The notes under the pieces: model-generated | Told to the model about the DNA's origin: nothing | Databases searched by the model: none | The model's input: the letters and a program-made list of their open reading frames with translations, nothing else | Program-made: the position numbers and the translations under genes | Part shown: piece after piece, positions 6,970 to 14,928 of the stretch | How the letters are laid out: every line of letters starts with the position of its first letter | Position numbering within the stretch: the stretch's first letter is position 1 | Assembly (NCBI GenBank): GCA_900128585.1 | Contig: LT642379.1 | Span: forward strand, 1 to 20,367 | Origin: Stramenopiles sp. TOSAG23-3 | Lineage: Eukaryota; Sar | DNA: 20,367 nt | Direction of reading: 5' to 3'

Positions 6970-9807
6970 ATGCAGAAAATAACGTTGGTCGTGGTGCTTC
7001 TCGTTGCCGTCTCTTCCCAGTTTGCATACGGCGAGACTCGGCTCGGCGTCTCGGCCTTCGCTGCGACAGGGCTTTCCGATGGCGGCGTTACGGGGATGGA
7101 GGCACCGAGCGCTACGGGTTCCATCGCAAACGTCACGGGCGTGGTCTCCGATGTACCAGAGTGTCCGGCGCCCAACTGCTCTTCCCATGGGGTCTGCGAC
7201 CACGCCACGGGAACGTGCGTGTGCCGAGTAGGGTTCTTTGGAAAGGGGTGCGAGCGCATTTTGACCCGTGACTGCGAGAACGGGTGTTCTGGGCACGGGC
7301 GGTGCCTCCAAGGTGAGGGCGACACGAAAGGCCAGTGCAGGTGCTTCGGCGGCTACTCCGGGGACGACTGCGCGAAAGGACGGTGCCTGAACGATTGCAG
7401 CGGTCACGGGGACTGCCTCCAGAAGCCGGACCTATACTGCTCGTGCAATTTTGGTTACGTTGGGGCCGACTGCTCCCGAAAGGTGTGCCCGAACGACTGC
7501 AGCGGGCACGGGTACTGCAACGATGGCATATGCACCTGCCTCGGGGGGTACTCCGGGTACGACTGCGCCGAGGGGGCGTGCCCGTCGAACTGCCACGGAA
7601 ACGGGGTGTGCGTCCACAAGAAGTGCGTCTGCGACGCGGGCTTCGGCGGGGTCGACTGTGCGGACGAGGTGTGCGGGCCAGACTGCCTCCACGGCGAGTG
7701 CGTCGACAACAAGTGCATCTGCTTCAAAGGGTTCGTGGGGAGAGACTGCGCGACAAAGACCTGCGGGGGGAAGATGGGGCCTGGATCCACCAGCGTCCTG
7801 CAATTTTGCAGCGGGCACGGGGTTTGCAGCGTTGACCACCAGTGCGAATGCAACGACGGGTTCGTGGGGCCGATATGCGAGCACAGAGCCTGCAAGAACA
7901 ACTGTTCTGACCATGGGTTGTGCCTCGGTGGGCAGTGCTTGTGCGACGACGGGTTTGCAGGCGCGTACTGCGGCCGCGCCCTTTGTAGCTCAGAGTGCGA
8001 CAAGCACGGCGAGTGCGTGCAGGGGAAGTGCGCGTGCGACCCGGGCTATTCGGGGGTCAACTGCGGCGTTGTTCAATGCCCTAAAAACTGCTCCAACCGC
8101 GGAACGTGCGGGATCGACGGGCGCTGCCTGTGCAACACGGGTTTTGGCGGGCTTGCGTGCGAAACGGCATTGTGCTGGAAGAACTGCAATGGCCACGGCC
8201 AATGCCAACGCCAGCAGGCTACCGGCGCGGGGAAATGCGTCTGCGACAACGGCTTTGCGGGCGACAACTGCAACATTCCGATCTGCCACACCAAGAAGTG
8301 CCAACACGGGTACTGCGTCGAAGGCGTGTGCTACTGCCAAAAGGGGTACACCGGGGATTCGTGCGAAGAAAAGCTCTGCCCAATGGCACAGAGCAATGGG
8401 GTTCCATGCGGGGGGAACGGCGCTTGCAAGAATGGCAAATGCGCGTGCACCGAAGGCTACTCGGGAGAGGACTGCACTTTGCTCACGAAGCAATGCCCGA
8501 AGGGCTGCAGCAAGAACGGGGTGTGCTCCCCACGCGGCTGCGTCTGCTTCCCTGGGTACCGAGGAACGGCGTGTCAAATCGTAGGTTGCAAAAACAACTG
8601 CACCGAGCACGGCTCGTGCTTGCACTCTGGCTCCTGTGTCTGCGACAAGGGGTACGCCGGCGCGGACTGCAACACAAGTTTTGTTTGCAAGCCAATGAAC
8701 TGTTCTGGGCACGGCCGATGCAGTGGTCCCATGCAGTGCCAGTGCGAGGAAGGCTGGACTGGCAACGATTGCGCGACGAGCTTGTGTGGCGACTCGTGCG
8801 ACCTGGAACATGGAACGTGCAAAAAGAACCGTTTGTGCGCGTGCAAGCCGGGTTGGGGCGGCCCAGACTGCTCGTGCCGTAATAGTAAAGAAGTTGGCGT
8901 CTGCAGCGGGCGCGGTATGTGCGCCAAGGGCGAGTGCTTCTGCGATGCAACGTTAGGTTACGGCGGAAAAGAGTGCAACGAACCCCTATGTAAAAACATG
9001 TGCTCAGGTCATGGGGAATGCCTCGGAAACCGTGAGTGCGACTGCGAGGAGGGTTGGGGTGGCACGGACTGTAGCGACCGTGCGTGCCCCGCAAACTGCT
9101 CCGACCATGGCGTATGCGCCCCCGGCGGTTATTGCGTGTGTTTAGGCGGTTTCTCCGGGCTTGCGTGCGAAAAGAGGGTCTGCGAGAATGAATGCAACGG
9201 CCGTGGCGAATGCAACAATGGCACATGCTTTTGCCAAGCTGGCTTCACAGGCGTGGACTGCAGCATCGTGGTGTGCCCGAACGACTGTAGTTCGCGTGGG
9301 AGGTGCGTGAACGGCACGTGCCTATGTTCGGAGCGGTGGCTGGGTGGCGACTGTTCTGTGAAGGACTGTGTGCACGGGAAGTTTGATGGTAGGAGAAAGC
9401 AATGCGTTTGCGAAAGTGGGTGGGAAGGGGAGTGGTGCGATAAAAACGACACTGCAGCGGCATGTGGCGGCTGCAATGGGCATGGAACCTGCAACGTAGA
9501 TTCCGGTCTGTGCAATTGCCTTGATGGTTACACGGGCGCCCTTTGCGGGATCGTAGTTTGCCCCAATAGTTGCTCCGGGCATGGTACGTGTGGCAGCTAT
9601 GGCTGTCGATGCGAAGAGCGATGGGCCGGGATCGTTTGTGATGCGCCAATTTTAGAGGATCCAGTCATTGGGTTAAACTCGGTTCAACAGCACGATAATT
9701 TTTTGCGGAGAAAACAAAATTTTAACGAAACTAGAAGCATAGACAGATTAGTTCATGGGCCAAGTGTAGGAAAGGAAGAATCCTCAACGTTGTTGCAGAA
9801 AAATTAA
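6970..9807 (+). CDS. Secreted multi-EGF (tenascin-type) protein, about 25 modules
   Basis: The open frame begins at GTG 6838. The first ATG, at 6970, has A at -3 and starts a clear signal peptide (residues 1-21, ending FAYG), giving 945 aa. Residues 22-64 form a linker with repeated Thr-Gly pairs. From C65 to C890 the protein is an unbroken row of about 25 EGF modules of roughly 30 residues: C-x3-C-x5-C-x4-C-x-C-x8-C, many with CSGHG and a GYSGxDC-like end. This is the tenascin/teneurin type. One module near the C-terminus (starting CVHGKFDG) lacks the first part. The 51-residue tail is polar, with one NET sequon and no membrane segment. I infer a secreted extendable matrix or adhesion protein. 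No lectin, fibronectin or enzymatic domain is present. The first two thirds is strongly GC-rich and uses mostly TGC for Cys; the last modules and tail are more AT-rich. Confidence 0.92.
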   Translation: MQKITLVVVLLVAVSSQFAYGETRLGVSAFAATGLSDGGVTGMEAPSATGSIANVTGVVSDVPECPAPNCSSHGVCDHATGTCVCRVGFFGKGCERILTRDCENGCSGHGRCLQGEGDTKGQCRCFGGYSGDDCAKGRCLNDCSGHGDCLQKPDLYCSCNFGYVGADCSRKVCPNDCSGHGYCNDGICTCLGGYSGYDCAEGACPSNCHGNGVCVHKKCVCDAGFGGVDCADEVCGPDCLHGECVDNKCICFKGFVGRDCATKTCGGKMGPGSTSVLQFCSGHGVCSVDHQCECNDGFVGPICEHRACKNNCSDHGLCLGGQCLCDDGFAGAYCGRALCSSECDKHGECVQGKCACDPGYSGVNCGVVQCPKNCSNRGTCGIDGRCLCNTGFGGLACETALCWKNCNGHGQCQRQQATGAGKCVCDNGFAGDNCNIPICHTKKCQHGYCVEGVCYCQKGYTGDSCEEKLCPMAQSNGVPCGGNGACKNGKCACTEGYSGEDCTLLTKQCPKGCSKNGVCSPRGCVCFPGYRGTACQIVGCKNNCTEHGSCLHSGSCVCDKGYAGADCNTSFVCKPMNCSGHGRCSGPMQCQCEEGWTGNDCATSLCGDSCDLEHGTCKKNRLCACKPGWGGPDCSCRNSKEVGVCSGRGMCAKGECFCDATLGYGGKECNEPLCKNMCSGHGECLGNRECDCEEGWGGTDCSDRACPANCSDHGVCAPGGYCVCLGGFSGLACEKRVCENECNGRGECNNGTCFCQAGFTGVDCSIVVCPNDCSSRGRCVNGTCLCSERWLGGDCSVKDCVHGKFDGRRKQCVCESGWEGEWCDKNDTAAACGGCNGHGTCNVDSGLCNCLDGYTGALCGIVVCPNSCSGHGTCGSYGCRCEERWAGIVCDAPILEDPVIGLNSVQQHDNFLRRKQNFNETRSIDRLVHGPSVGKEESSTLLQKN

Positions 9808-10021
9808 GTATGGGACGCGTTGACTTTTAAACCCCAAGCTTTAATTCACAAGAAATTAAAAAAATCATATTGCATACATATTATAACACATAAATTATTT
9901 CTACAAATTGTGTATGAATCTACACCTTTCTCTCTTCTTTGTTGTTTGTCCTCTGACGTTCTTGCTTCCTGTGCGACTGTTGAACGCTTGAGTTGCGGTG
10001 TGTTTTCCCTGTTTTCCAAGT
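9808..10021. other. Short convergent spacer
   Basis: This 214-bp spacer separates the stop codons of the EGF gene (plus strand) and the DUF2431 gene (minus strand). It must hold both 3' ends. It is AT-rich and contains no hairpin or repeat that I can support. Confidence 0.6.
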
Positions 10022-11416
10022 TCAATTTAAATAATTACCAGCCGCGATTATTTTGCTTTTTAGATTTAAAGTTTGGAATTCAGCCTTATCATCATTTTGC
10101 ATCGAGCAAAATCGTTCGTGCTGAGTTCTCGCCCGTTCATTTAAAAAACATTTGCTGCAAAACCGACATTGTAGGCCCAGCTTATCAGGTTCTCGTAGTG
10201 GTGCCAAATTTAAAATGTGGTGACGGTACGAGCCCTTGTAGTCCATTCCACAAACATCGCATCTTTTTCGTGGAGAAGAGGCTGCACGTTGCTCCTTGTT
10301 AACGAAGTCACCACTGTTTTTCTCGTCAATGTTATTGCATTCCTGATCACTATGTTTCGCTACATTGTGCTGGTATAACCCATCAGCAGTCGTAAACGTC
10401 CTGCCAGGGCACTTTATGCACTCCCACTTCTTCGTGCGATCAAAAAGGTTCAGAGTATGAACCATGTGCCTGTGGGTCTTAATCCCCTGTGCCGATAAAA
10501 ATGATTTATCACATTCTTTGCAGTAAAACTCGCCAGTTTTGGAAATCGCCTTTACGGCAGGCTTTGGCGCGCGTTTAACGCTAGGTTTGGGCAACGCAGT
10601 GGGAGAAAGTTTTCGCTTCTGGCCGGGCATAATATTTAACTCCGCCTTTTCGCCCTCTCGAAGTATTGAAAAACAATACATAAAGCTCTTTAATGTCGAA
10701 TTATTATTCTTCTTGGTGATAGTGCTCTTGAAGGATTTCCCATTCCGTGTGCGTTTCACATCATAACTGCTCGTAGAGAAAGGCAAAACATATTTACACT
10801 TAAACCCTCTACGCCGTGCCCGATCAATAATTTGCCATCTTTCACCTTGCCCATCAAGAAGCGATACATACACCTTCCCATAGAATGCACCAGTTTCTAC
10901 GTGCCGCTTACAGCTGTGAAAAAAATGTGAGAGTAACATTTGATGGGTTTTCAAGTTTTCTATACCCAAGTGTGGGTGGTTAAAAATGATGTGACTGAAC
11001 TTGCCCATAGAACGTGGAATGGCCGTCGCATTTATGTTGTGCATGATTTGAAGGCAGTCATTGCCTCGCTTAATATACAATGCCATTCGGTCAAGAATAT
11101 TTTTCGCTTCTGGGTATTTCTGGAGGAGGGAGTCTCTGGAGTCGTACGTGGTAGCAACTATTTTTGGACCAACGGGCAGCTTTGAAGTGAGCAACTTCGC
11201 TGCCCCCAACGAAAACGACAAGTTGCCATCTCCTAAAATCAATATTCTACGGGGGCAAGGCGAGTCATACCACATAAAATTGAAATTATATATTGCCACT
11301 CTGAAAGCACGACAAGCTGCAGCCACACACGCTTTCGTGCCCGAGTCTAGAAAGGACAACGAGCATAATATCGGAAGAAGAGGCCGCCCAGGATCGGGCA
11401 CTGCGGCCATTGCCAT
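10022..11416 (-). CDS. DUF2431 (BMT5-like) methyltransferase fused to C2H2 zinc fingers, F-box-like N-terminus
   Basis: The longest frame starts at a GTG (11449). The first ATG is at 11416 (464 aa), with another two codons later. Residues 12-42 look like a short F-box (LLPILCSLSFLD, then ACRAFRVAI). Residues 56-260 are a DUF2431 Rossmann methyltransferase. Its SAM-binding motif is ILILGDGNLSFS (GDG at 62-64), followed by an ATTYDSRDSLLQKYPEA block, an FNHPHLG motif (N146-G151) and LLSHFFHS. The family includes yeast Bmt5, which makes m3U in 25S rRNA; the exact substrate here is inferred. A basic, NLS-like linker (265-293) leads to zinc fingers: C299/C302/H315/H320, C333/C336/H350/H355, a partial C386/C389, and C417/C420/H433/C437. 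Nucleolar or nuclear action is likely. It shares a 604-bp divergent spacer with Hbs1. Confidence 0.87.
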   Translation of the reverse strand: MAMAAVPDPGRPLLPILCSLSFLDSGTKACVAAACRAFRVAIYNFNFMWYDSPCPRRILILGDGNLSFSLGAAKLLTSKLPVGPKIVATTYDSRDSLLQKYPEAKNILDRMALYIKRGNDCLQIMHNINATAIPRSMGKFSHIIFNHPHLGIENLKTHQMLLSHFFHSCKRHVETGAFYGKVYVSLLDGQGERWQIIDRARRRGFKCKYVLPFSTSSYDVKRTRNGKSFKSTITKKNNNSTLKSFMYCFSILREGEKAELNIMPGQKRKLSPTALPKPSVKRAPKPAVKAISKTGEFYCKECDKSFLSAQGIKTHRHMVHTLNLFDRTKKWECIKCPGRTFTTADGLYQHNVAKHSDQECNNIDEKNSGDFVNKEQRAASSPRKRCDVCGMDYKGSYRHHILNLAPLREPDKLGLQCRFCSKCFLNERARTQHERFCSMQNDDKAEFQTLNLKSKIIAAGNYLN

Positions 11417-12020
11417 GGGTTTCGCGTATAAGTGCTTGCTTTTCGTCACCTTCCTTGCTTAAAACAATTCACATTTCTATTCTAATTTTATATGGTAAGC
11501 TGAATACTTTTGGTCTTAATCAAACAACTATTTTCATGTGTAGTACAGTTGTAATCTGCCAAAATTCTTGGAAGGATGTCATTTGTCAGTCCATCCGCCG
11601 CTGCTCGCTGGGTAGTATTTTTTTTTTTTATTATTTTTTTTTAATTTTTATTTTTTATTCTTCAAGTTCTCTCTTTCTCCCTCCTACCTTCTTCTTCATC
11701 TCATCATATATCCATACTAATACTACTCTAATAATCTATACTCTAACAGAAAGAAGAAAGAGAACATAATAATAATGATAAGGTTTAGAGATTACTACTA
11801 CACACGGCGGGGTTTCATATGCATATTAAATGATGTGCATTTAAATCCAAGATGTGACAACTCGGTTCGTTTTCTTATGTCATTTCTGCAATTCAAATCA
11901 AGCACAGTGTTTTTTTTGTTTATAACATTTCTGTTGAAGCAGTATTACAATCCACTACAGTTTAGTTTGCACGGTTGTTGCGTTCCTGATAGTCTGCTTG
12001 TGCCGTTGTCTGTGTCAAAA
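11417..12020. other. Divergent spacer between the DUF2431 and Hbs1 genes
   Basis: This 604-bp region should hold both promoters and 5' UTRs. It contains a run of twelve T (11618-11629) within a T-rich block (11617-11665), then a pyrimidine-rich stretch (about 11665-11710) on the Hbs1 side. An ATG at 11775 is in frame with Hbs1 but encodes an unconserved, hydrophobic, AT-rich extension. No separate gene is supported. Confidence 0.55.
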
Positions 12021-13901
12021 ATGTCACGGCATCGAAATTTTCGTGGGCGGAATTTCTCTTTTGACGATGATTATTATGACGAAGACTCTGGCTCTGAGGC
12101 GCCTTGGTCCCCGTCAATGGCTCAGTTCATGTACAACCGGGACGATGGCAACACAATGGACGATTTTTTCCAACTGGATGGGGGGGTGCATGATAGCGTA
12201 GATACTGCAGCTGGGGAGACTGCGGTCAAGTCTACCTCAACGCAAAGCACCGGCTCTCCTCCAAAGACTTCTAGTCCTTTGCGCCCGAAGGCCACTTTGC
12301 AGAAGGCTACGCAAGAAAGTTCCAGCACCAGCATCCCCAAGAGTGTTCAAGGCGGTGTTTTTGTTTTGAAATCCAAACCGCCCGATTTGTCCAATGAAAA
12401 CAAGCTGCAAGGGGGCAGAACTAAAAGAGCAACTCGTTCCACCACACAGAAACAGGCAGCTACTCCCCAAAAGCAGAGTAAACCGTTGGTTAAAAAGCCG
12501 CTGTCGGCTGCAAAGCAAAAACTACGAGACGAATCGCTCATACATGTTCAGGAAGGGAAATCGGTCCTAAGTATGGTTGTTATTGGTCACGTTGACGCCG
12601 GGAAAAGTACCCTCATGGGCCACTTACTGCACCAGCTTGGGTTTGTCGACAAGCGGACGATGCACAAATTTGAAAAACTCTCCGCTGATATGGGAAAGGC
12701 GTCGTTTAAATACGCATGGGTCTTGGACAATGATGACGTGGAAAGGGAACGTGGTGTGACCATGGATGTTGGGTTTAACCAGTTTGAAACAGAAAATCGC
12801 AAAATAACATTATTAGATGCACCTGGACACAAGGATTTCATACCGAACATGATCTCTGGGGCCACCCAGGCAGATGTCGCCATGTTAGTTGTTACTGCTC
12901 CGGAGGACGAGTTCAACGACGGGTTTTGTGATGGTGGTCAGACGAAAGAGCATGCGACGTTAGTTCGCAATTTGGGCGTTAAAGACCTTCTCGTCGCTGT
13001 CAACAAGATGGACCAAATAAAATGGGATAAAACAAGCTTTCTGAAGTGCCAGGAAACGCTTAATCTGTTTTTAAAGGGGGAGTTGAGGTTCAAAACGGTG
13101 CGGTATATCCCAGTGAGTGGTCTCAGTGGTGAAAATTTGGTGACTCGGAAAGAGAAGTTGTTGACAGACTGGTATTCGGATGGACTGACCCTAGCCGAAG
13201 GCATCGACCAGTTTCCTGTCGGTGCACGGGTAGGGGCCTTAAAGAAGCCGTTCCGACTGTCGGTAACAGATGTTTACAAATCGTCTACTTTGTGCAATGC
13301 CGTTGTTGTTGCAGGCCGGGTACAGACGGGCGCATGCGTCATCGGAGACAAACTGCTTCTGCAGCCAACACATTTGGACTGCACTGTAAAGAATCTGTCC
13401 TGCAACAACACCTACGTTAATGCAGTTGTTGCAGGGCAAAATGTTGAGATATCGTTGGCTGGAATCGATGATATCCTTTCTCAATTGAAAGTTGGGCAAA
13501 TGCTCTGTGCTCAAGAATGCCCCGTCCCAGTTACAAACGAAGTTGAAATCAAGATACAGACATTCGCGGCATTGAAAACGCCAATAATTAAAGGTACCCA
13601 ACTCTCGTGCCATCACCAGTGCGTTGAAGTTGATGCTGTAGTGAGCAAGTTGGTTGCAAGCGAAAGTGCCGCCGGTGGGACAACAAACAAAACGCGTTCT
13701 GGCTCGAGCAATAAGGCAAAGCGACCGAGACGAATTGCCAAAAAAGAGATTGGGGTGGTACGCATCAAGTTCCCGCACAAAATTTGCATTGAGAAATACG
13801 ACAACAACAAACAGTTGGGAAGGCTGGTTTTGCGTCAGAATGGAGTGACGGTAGCGTCGGGTATGGTTCTTGGAACCAAACGTAAGAAAAAAAGAACATA
13901 A
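12021..13901 (+). CDS. HBS1: Hbs1-like translational GTPase (ribosome rescue)
   Basis: Hbs1 is an eEF1A/eRF3-related GTPase that delivers Pelota/Dom34 to stalled ribosomes in no-go decay. The frame is open from an ATG at 11775, but family similarity begins at the ATG at 12021 (A at -3). The resulting N-terminus (MSRHRNFRGRN, an acidic stretch, then SPSMAQFMYNR) matches the known start of animal HBS1L. The product is 626 aa, close to yeast Hbs1. Residues 60-175 are a low-complexity linker; the helical N-domain of many Hbs1 proteins is not evident. G motifs are complete: GHVDAGKST (189-197), RGVTMD (244-249), DAPGHKD (266-272, with His270), NKMD (328-331) and SGLSG (366-370). YAWVLDNDDVERERGVTMDVG is diagnostic of Hbs1 against eEF1A and eRF3. 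Beta-barrel domains II and III follow (about 405-620), with a basic insert at 545-573. Confidence 0.95.
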   Translation: MSRHRNFRGRNFSFDDDYYDEDSGSEAPWSPSMAQFMYNRDDGNTMDDFFQLDGGVHDSVDTAAGETAVKSTSTQSTGSPPKTSSPLRPKATLQKATQESSSTSIPKSVQGGVFVLKSKPPDLSNENKLQGGRTKRATRSTTQKQAATPQKQSKPLVKKPLSAAKQKLRDESLIHVQEGKSVLSMVVIGHVDAGKSTLMGHLLHQLGFVDKRTMHKFEKLSADMGKASFKYAWVLDNDDVERERGVTMDVGFNQFETENRKITLLDAPGHKDFIPNMISGATQADVAMLVVTAPEDEFNDGFCDGGQTKEHATLVRNLGVKDLLVAVNKMDQIKWDKTSFLKCQETLNLFLKGELRFKTVRYIPVSGLSGENLVTRKEKLLTDWYSDGLTLAEGIDQFPVGARVGALKKPFRLSVTDVYKSSTLCNAVVVAGRVQTGACVIGDKLLLQPTHLDCTVKNLSCNNTYVNAVVAGQNVEISLAGIDDILSQLKVGQMLCAQECPVPVTNEVEIKIQTFAALKTPIIKGTQLSCHHQCVEVDAVVSKLVASESAAGGTTNKTRSGSSNKAKRPRRIAKKEIGVVRIKFPHKICIEKYDNNKQLGRLVLRQNGVTVASGMVLGTKRKKKRT

Positions 13902-14099
13902 TTTTAGCTTCTCGCGTGTAAGATTGTTTTAGCACGAGGGGTTGCCCTTTTAGTAACTTCGCATCGGTTATCTGTTGTGTCTTATTCATAACAATGCCAT
14001 AACTATAATTTAAAAAATTCCATAATAATGTCAAACGCTGTTCATCGGTGAAAACCGTTTACGTATTTTTCTAAGAATTACACAAAACTCTCTCGCCTA
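13902..14099. other. 3' flank of Hbs1
   Basis: This AT-rich stretch follows the Hbs1 stop. It should contain the Hbs1 3' UTR and, if the small minus-strand gene at 14100-14339 is real, that gene's 3' UTR as well. Short frames crossing it begin inside Hbs1 in the wrong direction and show no recognisable composition. Confidence 0.5.
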
Positions 14100-14339
14100 T
14101 TATTTGCCTTCTTTTTTCGTGTCGTTATCTTTATGCCCCAGGACAATATTCAAGAGGCCATCTTTGACCTCAAACACTCCAAACTGTGTTGAGACCTACC
14201 AAAAGAAATACCGAAATTACCATCATACTAAAGTAAAGTGTCCGCCGCGTGCACGTGTCTCCAAACGGGTCTGACCGCCGTAAACATGCAGGCTCTTCGT
14301 AAACGTTCGGCAAGTCACGGGAGCCCCAAACGTTTCCAT
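14100..14339 (-). CDS. Possible small two-exon gene (68 aa, 33-nt intron)
   Basis: On the minus strand an ATG at 14339 in a good context (ACAATGG) opens 37 codons (exon 14229-14339, starting METFGAPVTCRTF). The frame then meets a TGA within GTATGATGG. A segment 14196-14228 starts with GT, has a T-rich 3' end and closes with TTTTGGTAG. After it, in the same phase, 31 codons run to a TAA at 14100-14102 (exon 14100-14195), with soluble, protein-like composition (TQFGVFEVKDG, LGHKDND, a Lys-rich end). A nearer donor (GTAATTT at 14220) would instead join a different upstream frame. I do not recognise the product. Support is codon choice, composition and splice-site phase only; a 33-nt intron would be very short. 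It could equally be chance. Confidence 0.33.
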
Positions 14340-14629
14340 TGTCAAGTCCACACATCGCCAAGCAATGAAATTGTTTACACACCGCAAATCTTAACTTGTG
14401 GTTATTTTCTTTTGAACTTCAGTCGCAAAATAGTTAACTTATTTCGTATTACGAACACTACTAAGTGGTTCTGGATTCGTTTTGTGATCTACTACACACA
14501 GCTATTTGTTCCTCCAAAGTTTTTGTTGTTCTTCTTTTTTTGTTATAGAAGTCTTGTCCTCTTCCTTATGTTAAGGAGTGCTTATACTTAATCAATACTC
14601 CTCTTGCATTTCTATTTCTCTCCTTGATA

Positions 14630-14661
14630 AAATGTCCTTAATGTATACATTAAGGACATTT
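14630..14661. repeat. Perfect 32-bp palindrome
   Basis: The left arm 14630-14645 (AAATGTCCTTAATGTA) is the exact reverse complement of the right arm 14646-14661, with no spacer; pairing stops at 14629/14662. It lies about 270 bp beyond the stop of the giant minus-strand gene and 34 bp from the poly-C run. It could extrude as a cruciform in DNA or fold as a hairpin in a transcript 3' end. It could also be a dimeric protein-binding site. Confidence 0.9.
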
Positions 14662-14693
14662 CTTATTTATTCCGTCTAATTATCTCTAGAGTG

Positions 14694-14694
<1 letters not shown>

Positions 14695-14734
<40 letters not shown>
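14695..14734. repeat. 40-base poly-C homopolymer
   Basis: Forty consecutive C on the plus strand, flanked by GTGA and GCACCC. The minus strand is forty G. The exact length should be treated with caution because sequencing and assembly of such tracts is unreliable. Confidence 0.9.
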
Positions 14735-14735
<1 letters not shown>

Positions 14736-14928
14736 CACCCTGTAAAAGGAAGTATAAATTCTGTTATATATAAAATATTACACTGTGCACTTTTTACGAT
14801 ATGATGGATACTATTCTGTTGTTAGTAGAGTTCTGTAGTAGTGTTATTATTTTATCAGTGAATATATATATAAAAATATAATCCTAACTTTGTAATTTTA
14901 TTAACATTGTTCGTGATTAACTCACGTC

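Larger units (their letters stand above)
14340..14928. other. Spacer with palindrome and poly-C tract
   Basis: This spacer is AT-rich apart from the C run. It should hold the 3' UTR of the giant coiled-coil gene and, if real, the promoter of the small minus-strand gene. The plus-strand frame through 14238-14591 starts at GTG and turns hydrophobic and T-rich, so I do not call it a gene. The palindrome and homopolymer are listed separately. Confidence 0.55.

Noticed and set aside
7451-8584. 377-codon plus-strand frame inside the EGF gene
   Set aside because: It is the +1 shadow of the repeated Cys codons (Ala/Thr/Ser-rich). The true frame has a signal peptide and conserved EGF cysteines.
7990-8811. 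273-codon minus-strand frame opposite the EGF gene
   Set aside because: It is an antisense shadow of GC-rich repeats with no recognisable motif.
7162-9639. Regularly spaced similar units that might suggest a CRISPR-like or DNA satellite array
   Set aside because: The period comes from EGF protein modules. Nucleotide identity between units is limited and the open frame is kept throughout.
9820-10302. 160-codon plus-strand frame past the EGF stop
   Set aside because: It starts at TTG, crosses the spacer and runs antisense into the zinc-finger region of the DUF2431 gene.
14238-14591. 117-codon plus-strand frame
   Set aside because: It begins at GTG and becomes T-rich hydrophobic sequence; no family resemblance and no good start.
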